From Camillea tinctor (lineage: Eukaryota > Ascomycota > Sordariomycetes > Xylariales > Xylariaceae): DNA of 64,000 nt. Positions 21,264 to 31,931 of this stretch are shown one piece after another. The DNA lies in assembly GCA_022578605.1 (NCBI GenBank), contig MU394068.1, positions 496,001-560,000 of the forward strand. Reading direction: 5' to 3'. Position 1 is the stretch's first letter, and every line of letters starts with the position of its first letter. The position numbers and the translations under genes were made by a program. Under the pieces are notes generated by a model. It saw only the letters and a list, made by a program, of their open reading frames with translations. It was not told the origin of the DNA and ran no database searches.

Positions 21264-23969
21264 TTATGATGTCGACCGTAGCATGTACGAGAGGTCTGGT
21301 AGGTTATCAATGATGGACCGAACGATCTGATCCTCGTCCTGCTGCTTCTGCTCGCTTGGCTTCCCCAGGGGACCGAGAACCGCCTTCATAGGGGTATTTG
21401 GCATGGGAGAAGTTGGTATTGAGGGTACTGTAGAAGCACGCACGTGGGCTTTCGTAGCCTCTCCTCCTTGAGGTGGCGGCGATGGCGTATCGTCGATGCT
21501 ACGAGATTTCGATACCAATATAGCCTTTGTGGTTACCGAGCTTACCAATTCGGGCCTCGACCGGGTTTTAGGAGACTCGAAGATGGAGAAATCAGCGAGT
21601 GGCCAGGGGTCCTGTCGCGTGGTAGATTTCGGCGTCCTAGCCGACCTCTCAAGGAAAGAAAAGTCGGCGAGGGGCCAAGGATCTGTTCTGCCCGACTGAA
21701 CATCGGCAGACGCTGGAGGTTTACCAGGCGGACCATCGCTCTGGGGGATGGCTACCGACAACTTGGGTAATGCGTCGTTATTTCGGGTGGGTACAGCCGG
21801 TGGCGCAGGTACAGGTGCTTCTAGGACTTTAGGTATAACTAACTGAGCGTCAGGTGGTGGCGAAGAAATCATCTCACCCCAGTCATCGTCATCTTCCTCG
21901 ACGTCGTCTGGTGCAGCTATTTCTATGGGTTTGAGTGTCTTCGGGGGCGCAGGTATGGAATGGGAAGATGAGGGTTTAGACCCATTGGTAGGTCGATCAT
22001 GGAGAGCAGGCGGAGGCGGAGGAGGGCTAGCTATTGGCGACTTGACAGCATCAGAGCTCCAGCCAAAGCTAGCAATAGGGGTGGCCTTCACCTCCGTTAC
22101 CGCAGGAGGTGGTCTAATGGCAGCACCCATAGAATGTCGGGATGGCTGGGCTGCTTCCGCTGTGATTGCATGTACAGGGTCCTTCTTCTGCGTGGGGATA
22201 GACGCAGTTCGCGAATGGGCAACCGGCTGCTTGCGCGCAGCAAAGATCTTGTCTAATTCGACCGGTGCTGCGGCTGAGTCCCAATTAAAACCAGTCGCCC
22301 GGTTACTGCCACCCAAGGTGGATCGTCCCGTAAACGAATCTTCTTCCATCCAACGTCTAACAATCTTGATAGTGTCGCTATGCAGCTGAGACGTAGGCCA
22401 CGTCACTCTATGATAATTGTCGTCGTCTCCGGAATCATGTTTCCGCATCGATCCGTAGCGAGAAACCCGATACCACGTCTTGCGCTCGGATATGGACGCG
22501 AAGCTGTCGGTAATTACTCGGTCTCCTGGGACCTCTCCACCCTCCAAAGTTTCCAGTTTGTCTAAGCGATCATCTAGGTCTAGGAAAAGCTTGTCTACGC
22601 GCGACATGTCTACCTCAAACTTAACGGGACCAAACTTTTCGATGAGCTGCTGAACTGGGACGGAGGGGGCCCTGGGAATAGGTGCACGAACGCTAGAAGA
22701 GTCCTCCTCTCCTGTACTTGGTTCGAAGGAATCCTTGAGTTTGGCTTTCGGGGTATCCGATCGACTGGACGATGTTGGGCGAAAGCTGACATCGGCATCA
22801 GTCACCTCGTGGTTATTATCATCATCGTCATCACCATCACCGTTAGCCTCCGCATCCGCAAAGTCGCCAAAATCAGCTTGATCGTCAGCTTCCTCTGATG
22901 TTTGCTCATCTTGTTGTTCTCGACCCCTTGGTTCGCGTGAAGATTTGGGCCGTTCCGCCGCTGCCGGATCCTCTATAATGGCCTTGGTTAGGCCATCGTA
23001 CATTCCCACCAGCTCGTGCACTTTGCCCGACGGCTTTCTCGAGATGGTCCGTGGCAGCGAATGTGAGCGCAGCTTCGGTTCTTCGTCGATGGAGGTAATA
23101 GGCGAGTCCTGCCGCTCAGGGATATTCTGACTCTCGATCGAGGAGGATATGGAGGAATGTCTGGATTGCGTGTCGTGGATCTGGATCCCGAGCCCGGGCC
23201 TCATAGCTGTATCGGCATCGGCATTGGGAGATCCTGGAGCACTGGGCAATCCAAGCGACGCATCATGATCGCCTGGTCCGAGTTCCACTCCCTTATCCTC
23301 CTGGTCTTTGTTCGGTATGGTATTATTAATATTATTGTCATCATCGGCCTTCGTGGTATGGCCGCTTATATCTTCTGTCGCCACTGTTGTCGGTGCAACA
23401 TTCCCGAAATAATCTGGTTTAGTACCGGTTTTGGCTGAGGTAGAAGCACCGGCTTGCGGATTGGGGGAGGCGGTAGGAGAGGGTGTTGATAGCGTGTTCC
23501 GCCGGTCGCCGAGCGACAATTCGCCAGCCCAGGGATCGGGCGACTGGTGTCGGAAGACAGAAGAGGCTCGTGACCGCAGGACGGGTTTGAGACCGGGAGA
23601 TGTAGCCGTACTGCCCGGCCACGCGATCGGACTCACTCGTCCTGAGCTCGGTTGAGGAGCCTGTAGTCCCGAGTCTCCCCATGCTCCCCAATCCGACGAG
23701 TTTCTCGTGTTGTTGTCGCCCTGGTCCCCACGCGACCAATCCCCGAAACTAGCATCGTCAGCCCATAACGATTGACTCGATAAGCCAGGCGAACCACCAC
23801 CACCTCCTCCTACTAACGCCCTCGGGGGCGGGCTTAAGAAGGCATTCGCTGGCGATGGAGAGGGCGGGTTGTGGGTGAGGTTATGGCTATGGCTAAGACT
23901 ATGTTTCAATGTCGTGTCGGATGATACCCATGGTGATGAGCCCCAAGGATCGTCCATATTCGCCCCCAA
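21264..23969 (-). CDS. Laa2/DUF5102-like clathrin-adaptor accessory protein
   Basis: Single-exon, 901 residues, with a mostly disordered Ser/Pro/Asp-rich sequence. A compact conserved block in the middle (about 450-550) contains WYRVSRYGSMRKHD, DDDNYHRVTWPTS and IVRRWMEEDSFTGR. I associate this with the fungal family that includes yeast Laa2, an AP-1 accessory factor; this is memory-based and moderate. Three short motifs fit the established gamma-ear/GGA-ear binding consensus (aromatic-G-[PDE]-hydrophobic): FGDW at residues 75-78, FGDF in an acidic run near 368, and WGEM after an acidic run near 690. Two near-identical copies of DPWPLADFS occur near residue 780. The N-terminus also holds DDPWGSSPW, and Met5 is an alternative start. 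No catalytic domain or membrane segment is present. The likely role is cytosolic and in trafficking. Confidence 0.6.
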   Translation of the reverse strand: MGANMDDPWGSSPWVSSDTTLKHSLSHSHNLTHNPPSPSPANAFLSPPPRALVGGGGGGSPGLSSQSLWADDASFGDWSRGDQGDNNTRNSSDWGAWGDSGLQAPQPSSGRVSPIAWPGSTATSPGLKPVLRSRASSVFRHQSPDPWAGELSLGDRRNTLSTPSPTASPNPQAGASTSAKTGTKPDYFGNVAPTTVATEDISGHTTKADDDNNINNTIPNKDQEDKGVELGPGDHDASLGLPSAPGSPNADADTAMRPGLGIQIHDTQSRHSSISSSIESQNIPERQDSPITSIDEEPKLRSHSLPRTISRKPSGKVHELVGMYDGLTKAIIEDPAAAERPKSSREPRGREQQDEQTSEEADDQADFGDFADAEANGDGDDDDDNNHEVTDADVSFRPTSSSRSDTPKAKLKDSFEPSTGEEDSSSVRAPIPRAPSVPVQQLIEKFGPVKFEVDMSRVDKLFLDLDDRLDKLETLEGGEVPGDRVITDSFASISERKTWYRVSRYGSMRKHDSGDDDNYHRVTWPTSQLHSDTIKIVRRWMEEDSFTGRSTLGGSNRATGFNWDSAAAPVELDKIFAARKQPVAHSRTASIPTQKKDPVHAITAEAAQPSRHSMGAAIRPPPAVTEVKATPIASFGWSSDAVKSPIASPPPPPPALHDRPTNGSKPSSSHSIPAPPKTLKPIEIAAPDDVEEDDDDWGEMISSPPPDAQLVIPKVLEAPVPAPPAVPTRNNDALPKLSVAIPQSDGPPGKPPASADVQSGRTDPWPLADFSFLERSARTPKSTTRQDPWPLADFSIFESPKTRSRPELVSSVTTKAILVSKSRSIDDTPSPPPQGGEATKAHVRASTVPSIPTSPMPNTPMKAVLGPLGKPSEQKQQDEDQIVRSIIDNLPDLSYMLRSTS

Positions 23970-24744
23970 CAGATATAATCATGGTGTTGGTTAAGGCAAT
24001 GCGGAAGTGTCGGGAGCCAATGGCGCAAACCAAGATCCGCAGGCTCGGTTTAGATCTATATGGATGATGGGAGGAAGTATGGGAGGGAGCAGTAATAGTA
24101 CATGACTACTGCTAGTGTTTAGCAAATAGTGTGTTGTGTGTATGTGCAGTATGAAAGACGAAACAGTTGTCAACCGTTACAAGTTGCAAGGGAGAGAAAA
24201 TAGTAGAAAAGGGACAAGACCCAATTCAGGGGGTTGAGGAATTCCTGCAGCGGGTTTCTAAGTAAACCTCGACTTTTGGTTACAACTTAACGCGAATCAA
24301 GATTCTTGGCAACCGGCAAGGAATGGGAAATAAGATCCGACATGTGGCTAGTGGCGAGTAGTAATCCATGCACACAGCTGATACAGCCACATGTTTGTTG
24401 CGTCATTTGTTCATCTCTATTCTCTACCTTACCTTACTTAGCAGCTTAGGTACCACTAATCTTTTTTTTCCCTTGCTGATAAATGCTTTGCCGCCGATCC
24501 AGGCGGACTTACAAACAATCCATGACCCATTCCCTTTAGAATATAGAAGAAGAATTATAAAAAAACAAAAACAAAAAACAAAAAAGGCGACAACCTGTTG
24601 TTTGTAGGGATTTCTCATCAAGATGATACTTCTTAGACCACCTTGACCTAATATACTATTCGTTACCTATTTTTAGTATTCTCTCGGCTTCCTACATCAG
24701 CAACCCTGTTGCTTCAGATTTACTTAGTACTAGGTGCAATCAAC
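23970..24744. other. Divergent promoter region
   Basis: Shared upstream region of the leftward Laa2-like gene and rightward CFD1. It contains a T-rich tract near 24465 and an A-rich tract near 24560. No gene is seen. Confidence 0.5.
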
Positions 24745-25705
24745 ATGTCTCTCTCCAAAATAAAACACATTATTCTGGTAGGTATCGTCATTCGCTGCCC
24801 CTCAGCCCCACGATAGACACTCACCTAGTCTTGTATAGGTTTTATCTGGAAAGGGAGGCGTGGGGAAATCCTCAGTAACTACACAACTGGCCTTGTCGCT
24901 GGCTCTATCCGGACACTCTGTCGGCGTACTCGATGTCGATCTTACGGGACCTTCGATGCCGCGCATGTTCAACATCGAAAATGCCAAAGTGACCCAAGCA
25001 CCTGGCGGATGGCTCCCGGTGCCCGTTCATGCCGCCGATCCCGACGCCGGTATAGGCGAACTACGATGCATGAGTTTAGGTTTCCTGCTCCGGGGACGAG
25101 GTGATGCGGTGGTCTGGCGGGGCCCGAAGAAGACGGCCATGATTCGACAGTTCCTCTCCGATGTCTTGTGGGGAGAAATGGACTATCTTCTCATCGACAC
25201 ACCACCCGGCACATCCGATGAGCACATTTCGCTAGCCGAGACTCTGCTGAAGGATGCGCTGCCCGGTCAGGTAGCGGGGGCTGTCGTAGTAACGACGCCT
25301 CAGGCCGTAGCCACCGCGGACGTAAGAAAGGAGTTAAACTTTTGCGTAAAGACCAGCATACCCGTAATCGGAGTCATCGAGAACATGGCTGGCTTCGTCT
25401 GTCCGAACTGCGCCGAATGCACGGACATCTTCGGCAAAGGTGGAGGCCAAGTCATGGCGAATGACTTTCACGTTCGCTTCCTCGGGGGCGTCCCCATCGA
25501 CCCGCAATTCGTTATGCTGATTGAGACGGGAAGACGACCGACATATCCCCAAGGAACGATCATTAACGGCCAAGACTTTTCAGGTGCTAGTGTCGATGCG
25601 GAGGAAACAAAGGATGCGAGCCTGCTGGCGGTGAAGTATCAAAGCTGTTCGCTCGAGCCGATCTTCAAGAAGATGACCCGGGATATAATTGCGGCTGTCG
25701 AATGA
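24745..25705 (+). CDS. cfd1: Cytosolic Fe-S cluster assembly factor CFD1
   Basis: Model: exon 1 24745-24777 (11 codons) and exon 2 24839-25705, 299 residues. The 61-nt intron joins [16 protein letters not shown], restoring the start of the MRP/NBP35 P-loop ATPase; exon 2 alone would lack an ATG before the P-loop. The deviant Walker A is GKGGVGKS (residues 15-22), followed by [14 protein letters not shown] and [13 protein letters not shown]. The Fe-S bridging cysteines are present as CPNCAEC (199, 202, 205). In eukaryotes CFD1 and NBP35 form the scaffold on which 4Fe-4S clusters are built for cytosolic and nuclear proteins. Absence of the N-terminal four-cysteine domain distinguishes it from NBP35, and absence of a mitochondrial leader distinguishes it from Ind1. 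[19 protein letters not shown] segment completes the C-terminus. Confidence 0.95.
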
Positions 25706-27701
25706 TAATGCAGTCGTGCAGTTGTCACATCGTCACATTCAGGCTGAGTCTAGCCCTTGGAGAATATGGCTGCAGCAGTGTGTGTGAGACTTTAACGAAA
25801 GACGGGCAGGCAAAGGCGGGATGCCGATGATATATGCAGGCTGGTTGCGGTATGTAACCAAAAAAGTATGGGCAATCATTTGACGCACACTTAGAACCGG
25901 GCAGCCAGGGCAAAGAAATTTTTTTTCTCTTTTCGATAGCTCACGCGGGACATGCAATGCAATGGCTGGACCTATGAGGAGTAGGGCTGGTGGTCGATCA
26001 GGGGTATGCCAATCGACGATGGGATTTTTTCTTCCCTCCTTCAGGGCGTAAAAAAGTATTGTATCGCAATAATTTGCCAAAATCTGACTTGGGGTAGCGA
26101 CGGATATTATTGGCTACAGGGAAGAATAAGGAGCTGGCTGAGGTCGATGACCAAAGATATCGATATTCGTAATTGTCGCATGTGATTTCGACGTGAAGCA
26201 GGCCACTCTGCTTGGATGCAACCTGACTATCATCCGCTGTTAAATTGATCCCGTCTTACCTACGTTCTGCGTAGTATAACACGATGCAGTACATATATAC
26301 ATGAAGCCACGAAATGGCGAGATACGGTGAAGCATGTAGTAAAAGGATGTGATGAACACCAAGTAAAGGCGACAAGCATCAGATCCATGAACTTCGTCGA
26401 TATCTATTAGGTAAGTTCTAGCATGCATATATAACTCGTGGGAGGGAATCCATGTAAGGTTGTGTAGGCTTCCTAGCTTGGTGTCACTACTTCTAAGTAA
26501 AATCGAAGAATGGGAAATAAGAATAAAAATCGCCTATCAGATTGGACAATGGCACTGCCCCACAGCCCCTCCATGAACTGGGCAAAAGGCCTGATTTCTG
26601 CCCAATGGCAAAGTGTGCATCAGCAGAATACGCCCCACATTGGGCAAGTCGGTGACCTCACAACTACCACGCAGATACCAAAAACTGCATCATACAGAGG
26701 GTGACTAACGCTATACATGCCCATACATATGTAGGTACCTATACGACGGTAGTACTGTACGACAGAAACTACTAATTTTTACGTTGCAGCAGGTACCCTC
26801 TTACCAGGTTTTACAGCCGTTTTTACCGCCCACACAACATTTTAACTATAAGGTAGTTTAAACGTTATCAACTTAGTATGTACCTAGGTTAGAATTTTAG
26901 GCCAGGTACTAAGTACCGTTGCCTAAGGTTATTATTTATTGATTTTTTCGTTCTTTTTAGCTTTGCGCCTCTTTTTTTTTTTCCTCTTCTTCACCTATAT
27001 GGGATAATACCTTAGTGAACCCGCACGAGCTCACACACACACCCACACACATAACCGCATGTGCACGCATTATTCTTCTCTCTTGTTCCTTACGCCATAG
27101 CTTCTAAGAGAAAATTCTTGCTTCAACTACCTGCAAAAATCTCTCACCGAAAGTTTGGAACCTCGTTTTTGATTCGTTTACAGGTTACCAATACGATCTG
27201 CAAGTATGTAAGGAAACATAACAACACATACACATCAACCTCGCATTCTATTATCTTTTGCTTTTTCTTTCTCCCTTATTGTCTACAAGATAATAGACAA
27301 GGAAAGAACAAGAAAGAAAGAAAGAAAAAACCAAACCTTGTGTTGAATAAAGGGACGTAATTGCTGACCTTTGGAAAAACTTGGTTTATATTTATTTAGT
27401 TTCTTGAACGAACTCGCCGTTACCCATCACACGACACCATCAAACTCTTTTTTTCCTACTTTAGCAAGCCTACGAGACTATTCTTCTCTGCCAAAACCAG
27501 TAATTGATCTCCCTTTTTCTCTCTGTCACTTTAAAACAACATCACACGCACATATATACACACACGTACGTACATGCGTACGTATGTATTGCTAGTTAGT
27601 TGGCAAAAGCAAGAACCAAAGGCAAGAAACAAAAAAAGACCGCACTAGGTTGCGATCAGACAATAACGTTGTCTCGCTATTCTACCTTTTCGAGGTCTTC
27701 C
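25706..27701. other. 2-kb intergenic region and spe2 upstream region
   Basis: Contains the CFD1 3' region, scattered TAGGTACC-type elements near 26730 and 26880, a CA-rich microsatellite at about 27031-27052, and an ACGTACGT-rich stretch at 27560-27590. No gene is called; small frames lack features. Confidence 0.45.
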
Positions 27702-27904
27702 ATGAGCCCTACCGACTTGCTACGCTTCTTATCCAAGCCCGCGAAGTAAGCCGCAAACTGGGTCTCGATTCCAAGTCCAACTCGTTTTTTTTCTATATAT
27801 ATATATTGAAGAGAAGCATATAAGTTACCAAAAAAAAAAAAAAATAGAAAAGAAAATTGTCTGCTAATGTTTTGTCTTTTCGTCTCTTCTCCAGGCCACG
27901 ATAA
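27702..27904 (+). promoter_or_regulatory. Spliced upstream ORF in the spe2 leader
   Basis: An ATG at 27702 opens a short peptide, MSPTDLLRFLSKPAK, followed by TAA. That TAA is itself part of a strong donor (GTAAGC at 27746). A matching branch site (CTAAT near 27864), a pyrimidine tract and CCAG at 27894 define a 149-nt leader intron. Splicing extends the peptide by two codons to end KPAKPR-stop at 27904. From there to the spe2 start (518 nt) there is no ATG at all, as expected of a selected 5' leader. Regulatory uORFs in S-adenosylmethionine decarboxylase mRNAs are established in mammals and plants; a polyamine response here is inference. Confidence 0.6.
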
Positions 27905-28201
27905 CACTCCGTTGCCACTTTAGCCACCGTCAACTACACCAACATTCATACTTTGAAATATAAAATATCAGGTTGCCGAATACTTGTACTCGCTCTCCTC
28001 TACCTCTAACCCCCCCCAACCCCCCAAACGACCATAATTGCAGATATCCTCGTCTGCTAGGTCCGATACTCCACCACAGGTATCGGTGTCTGCCAGAACG
28101 AGGCCCTCCATAGGCCGTCACCATTCCCTGGTCAAAGGACTTCTTCCTTCCCCTCCGCGGCAGACCTCCCTAACGTCCCCTTCGTGAGACGTTAAGTTCA
28201 A

Positions 28202-28298
28202 ATATAAATCCGCCATTGCAGCTGGCTCCGCCAGCATTTATATCTTCCCACCGATCTGTGGGCCTACTCTCTCAAACGAACGCCGCAAGGTTCGTTTG
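28202..28298 (+). promoter_or_regulatory. Two predicted hairpins in the spe2 5' leader
   Basis: Hairpin A: ATATAAAT (28202-28209) pairs with ATTTATAT (28236-28243), and GCTGG (28221-28225) pairs with CCAGC (28231-28235), stacked across an 11-nt one-sided bulge. Hairpin B: CAAACGAAC (28273-28281) pairs perfectly with GTTCGTTTG (28290-28298) over an 8-nt loop. Both lie 125-220 nt before the start codon and could influence scanning. Confidence 0.5.
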
Positions 28299-28422
28299 GG
28301 TGGCAGTCAGTGCTCCGCAGCAGCAGCACCATAACCTGCACCCTCCTCCCCCTTTTCATCTCCCTCGATAAACGTCCTTCTACTTCGACAGGCTCTTAGC
28401 CTCGAACGAACCCCGTACGGAG

Positions 28423-30063
28423 ATGGTCAACCTTGAGGTCCCTACCAACTACACGTTCTCTCCATCTGAGGGTACGCCTCATTTGACGATTAATCATGAA
28501 GTCGCTGCTGATCTAGACTCCAGCAATGCCTTTGAAGGTGAGTACACTTCTTTCTGCATTTTTAGACTTCATTTGACTAACGTGACATATGTAGGACCCG
28601 AGAAGTTGCTCGAGGTGTGGTTTGCGCCTAGCCCCGAGTCCCTCCCTGCCGGTGTCAAGGAGAATGGACTGAAGGCCGTTTCCAGCGAGACCTGGGTCGG
28701 GATGCTTGATATGGTCAACTGCCAGATCCTTTCCGTCCTCCGGGCTGAGCACATGGACGCCTACCTGCTCTCCGAGTCCAGCATGTTTGTGTTCCCGCAC
28801 AAGCTCATCTTGAAGACCTGCGGCACCACCACCCTTCTCCTCGGTCTTCATAGGCTTCTGCGCATCGCTGCCGAGCATGCCGGATTCCCTTTCCACAACG
28901 CCAAGTCTCTGGACGACATTCGCGCCGCTGCTTCCCCTCACCGGGTCTTTTACTCGCGGAAGAACTTCCTCTTCCCTGACAAGCAGCGCGGGCCTCACCG
29001 GAGCTGGAAGCAGGAGGTCAAGTACCTCGATGACATGTTCGAAGGTGGAAGTGCCTATATGGTAGGCAAAATGAACGGTGATCATTGGTACTTGTACATC
29101 ACCTCGCCCGATCAGCCCCTGACTCCACCTCGAACTCCCGAGGATAATGCGCCCGCTAGCGGCACCTTCAAAATCCCTACGGGCCTGGCTGCCAGCGTTG
29201 GCGGCACATTCGAGAGCAACGATGAAACTCTGGAGATCTTGATGACAGACCTCGACCCCGAGAATGCCAAGAAATTCTACCTCGAGAACGCGAGTGCGGT
29301 CGCGAACTCGGGGCTTTCTATGCAGGCTCGGGAAGCGCGCCAGATGGCCGTGGACAGTCTCGGCGATCTGTCGGAGAGTACTGTTACGATCAAGACTACC
29401 AGCACAGCAGAGAGTGTCGACGACGACCCCTTCGATGTCTTTGACAATGGCAGTGACTCGGACCTCCACGGCTCCCACACGCCCTTGTCCGACCAGACCG
29501 ATACCGAGTACGTCACGACGGAGGGCCACGCATTGGGCACCGTGGTATCTGAGGCCTGTGGGCTCTCGGATGTGTACCCCTCGTCCAAGTATCCCGATTC
29601 GCGCATCGATGCCTACCTGTTTTCGCCCTGCGGCTTCTCTGCCAACGGCATCATCCCCGCTCCCCAGAAACTCGACGACGGGGATGAAGGGGCGGCCAAA
29701 TCGACTCACTACTTCACCGTCCACGTGACTCCCGAGCCCAACTGCTCTTTCGCTTCCTTCGAGACCAATGTCCCAGGAGGTCAGAATGGCCGTGAGACCT
29801 CGGAGATCATCGACCACGTAGTGCAGATCTTCAAACCTGGCCGCTTCAGTGTGACCCTCTTTGAAGCCAAGGCCACCCACGCATACGATGACGACGAAGT
29901 TACTATGGGAGCTGGTCGCGTCAAGCGCATGGAGAGGATCAACGGATACCGCCGGATTGATCGTATCGTCCACGACTTTGACGACTACGAGCTTATCTTC
30001 CGGTTCTATGAGCGGGAGGATTGGACTGGAGGAAGTGGGGCTCGCGTAGGAGAGGATTTCTAG
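28423..30063 (+). CDS. spe2: S-adenosylmethionine decarboxylase proenzyme
   Basis: Model: exons 28423-28537 and 28595-30063, 527 residues. The 57-nt intron has no stop and is a multiple of three, so the genomic frame reads through. Removing it restores SNAFEG-PEKLLEVWF, the family N-terminus. The enzyme makes decarboxylated AdoMet, the aminopropyl donor for spermidine. The self-cleavage site LLSESSMFV is intact (Glu99/Ser100, Ser100 becoming the pyruvoyl group), as is the catalytic cysteine in KLILKTCGTTTLL (Cys114). The active-site region RKNFLFPDKQ and the C-terminal strand segment HYFTVHVTPEPNCSFASFE are also present. Two acidic, Ser/Thr-rich insertions (about 215-240 and 315-350) lengthen it relative to yeast. 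A long open frame on the opposite strand is a codon-bias shadow. Confidence 0.95.
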   Translation: MVNLEVPTNYTFSPSEGTPHLTINHEVAADLDSSNAFEGEYTSFCIFRLHLTNVTYVGPEKLLEVWFAPSPESLPAGVKENGLKAVSSETWVGMLDMVNCQILSVLRAEHMDAYLLSESSMFVFPHKLILKTCGTTTLLLGLHRLLRIAAEHAGFPFHNAKSLDDIRAAASPHRVFYSRKNFLFPDKQRGPHRSWKQEVKYLDDMFEGGSAYMVGKMNGDHWYLYITSPDQPLTPPRTPEDNAPASGTFKIPTGLAASVGGTFESNDETLEILMTDLDPENAKKFYLENASAVANSGLSMQAREARQMAVDSLGDLSESTVTIKTTSTAESVDDDPFDVFDNGSDSDLHGSHTPLSDQTDTEYVTTEGHALGTVVSEACGLSDVYPSSKYPDSRIDAYLFSPCGFSANGIIPAPQKLDDGDEGAAKSTHYFTVHVTPEPNCSFASFETNVPGGQNGRETSEIIDHVVQIFKPGRFSVTLFEAKATHAYDDDEVTMGAGRVKRMERINGYRRIDRIVHDFDDYELIFRFYEREDWTGGSGARVGEDF

Positions 30064-31270
30064 ATCATTGCTTATTGCTACTACTATACTTGTGAAGCCA
30101 CCTGGTACCAGCTGTCCCATCATTTACGAGACATCGTCATTATCACCGCCGGTTACAATGACCGCGGATATACCACTCACTAGGCTGATGCTGGTTTCTA
30201 TAGCATTTACTTTCTATGCATTCGTTTACTCTTCGTTTGCTATTAGTTGCACCTGCTTTGCCATTAATACATTCGCTGATATCAATTCTGCTTGCGCTCT
30301 CTTTCATTGTTTAATGTGAACCTTGTGATAACGCTTGTCTCACTAATCTAGGTTTTGGTAAGAGCGAGAAACAGCTTAGCTTCAAACAGAGAAGTCTGCT
30401 ACCTTGGCGACGAAGCACAGATGAATTCCCGCCTGCAGTACTAATTCTCGGTCTGATGGTCAGTCACCTAATCATTATAATTGTAGGCAATTCTGGAGTT
30501 ATTCTTTAGTGTCTGTACCTCGAGACGTGGCTGGTGCGACGAAAGACATCATCAGCGAGAGATTAGACTGATTCGATGGAAATTATAAAACGGACTCATA
30601 TGTCTTGGAAGCAATCATTGCAATGGACCCCTATTTTAAACTTTCTAGGCATCTTGGAAAGTGGAATGACCATAGCCACTCCTCTTCTAAGGTAGCCATG
30701 ATGGAATAGGGGGAGACATGCTTTTTCAGATGGAGTAACACCTCTGATCGAAAGGAAGTTGTAAACGAATAGCGAACAGGGAACTCACCTGTTTATCTTC
30801 GGTCAAAGGAAATCTATGACCAATCTCGGATGAATCACTAAGGTAGCACCTTTACTAGAACGTTGAAACGCAACTTCTAAGACGAGATCTTTAGAGGAAT
30901 GGTGACGACAGAATGGTGACATATAGGAATACATGACAACCTACCTTCCTAGGTAGGTGAATTCCCGACTACAAAAGCAGGCAAGCCCTACTATGGCCAT
31001 CAACTCACGTTTTCCATTACCATCACCATTCGCTCATCCAGCTATTCATCTAGGCTTGGAACTCTTCTTTTGTCTCGCTTTTTTCACAGACGCTCACTCT
31101 TTCTCGTGGTATCAAGCTCCCCAGACAACCTTACCTATTACCCTCGCTCGCTCTCACTTTTCCTCTCGTCTCTTGTTCTTCTCCTTCCCTTGGCACACAC
31201 TCATAGCATCCTAAGCCTTGCCAAACAAAACAGACAAACCACCACCACAATACCAACAGCAACACCAACC
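30064..31270. other. Intergenic between spe2 and secreted-protein gene
   Basis: The right end (about 30990-31270) is C/T-rich with CTCTCGTCTC-type tracts, like a fungal promoter or leader. No gene is supported. Confidence 0.45.
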
Positions 31271-31931
31271 ATGCAACTACTCACTACGCTGCTCTTACGC
31301 TCCGTTGGGGCCTTGACGATGGCGGCAGTTACGCCTCTCTATGGCAACATGTCACGCCACTCCCAACCGGTATTGAGGCAGGAGATGGAAGACACGCAGG
31401 ACCTGTTCCTGTGCTCGAACCCCAACTTCGACGACAGCTGCGATATATGCGCGTGCGAGAGAGTGGCCAACCTTACCACGTCGGGGGGTTACTCGGGACC
31501 GCCTTGCTGTACGTATAACGTTCTCTCCTCACTTCTTTCTGTCTTGAAGAAAACGAACGACTAATAACCGTGAGGTGATTTGGTAGACTCGCTCCCGTAC
31601 GATCTCCGCGTGGGGAACCCTCAGGGCGTGTCGTCGGTGCGCTCGTACTCGAAGTGGAATTGTACGCTTTATGCGTAAGTGAGCATTTTTCTTCTGTCCT
31701 CCTTTCCCCTTCTCTCATCATGGGCCTTCACATGAATTCTCCATTTCCAAGACTACAAGAAAGATAAATTTCCTGATTCTTTTCTCTCGCTGTGTATGTA
31801 GCAATGATATGTGTGAGAAATTGGGCCCAGATTCCTTTCTCACGGTCCCGCCTGGCCCGCCTGGTCTGCGAACCCTAGGCGATTTTGACGATCGCGCCGT
31901 GTCATATCAATGCTATACCATTACCTCTTGA
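31271..31931 (+). CDS. Small secreted cysteine-rich protein
   Basis: Model: exons 31271-31508, 31587-31674 and 31802-31931 with introns of 78 and 127 nt, 151 residues. Phases agree and the frame ends TITS-TGA. A hydrophobic N-terminus (MQLLTTLLLRSVGALTMAAV) is a plausible signal peptide. The mature part has nine cysteines in about 105 residues, clustered as LCSNPNFDDSCDICAC, PPCCYSLPY, WNCTLY, NDMCEK and YQCYT. There is one likely N-glycosylation site (NLTT). Size, secretion and cysteine density match the operational definition of candidate fungal effectors, but no family is recognised. An odd cysteine count implies one free thiol or an inexact boundary. Confidence 0.7.

Noticed and set aside
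28513..30123. 536-codon open frame opposite spe2
   Set aside because: It mirrors the spe2 exon with no motif, start context or splice logic of its own; a GC-bias shadow.
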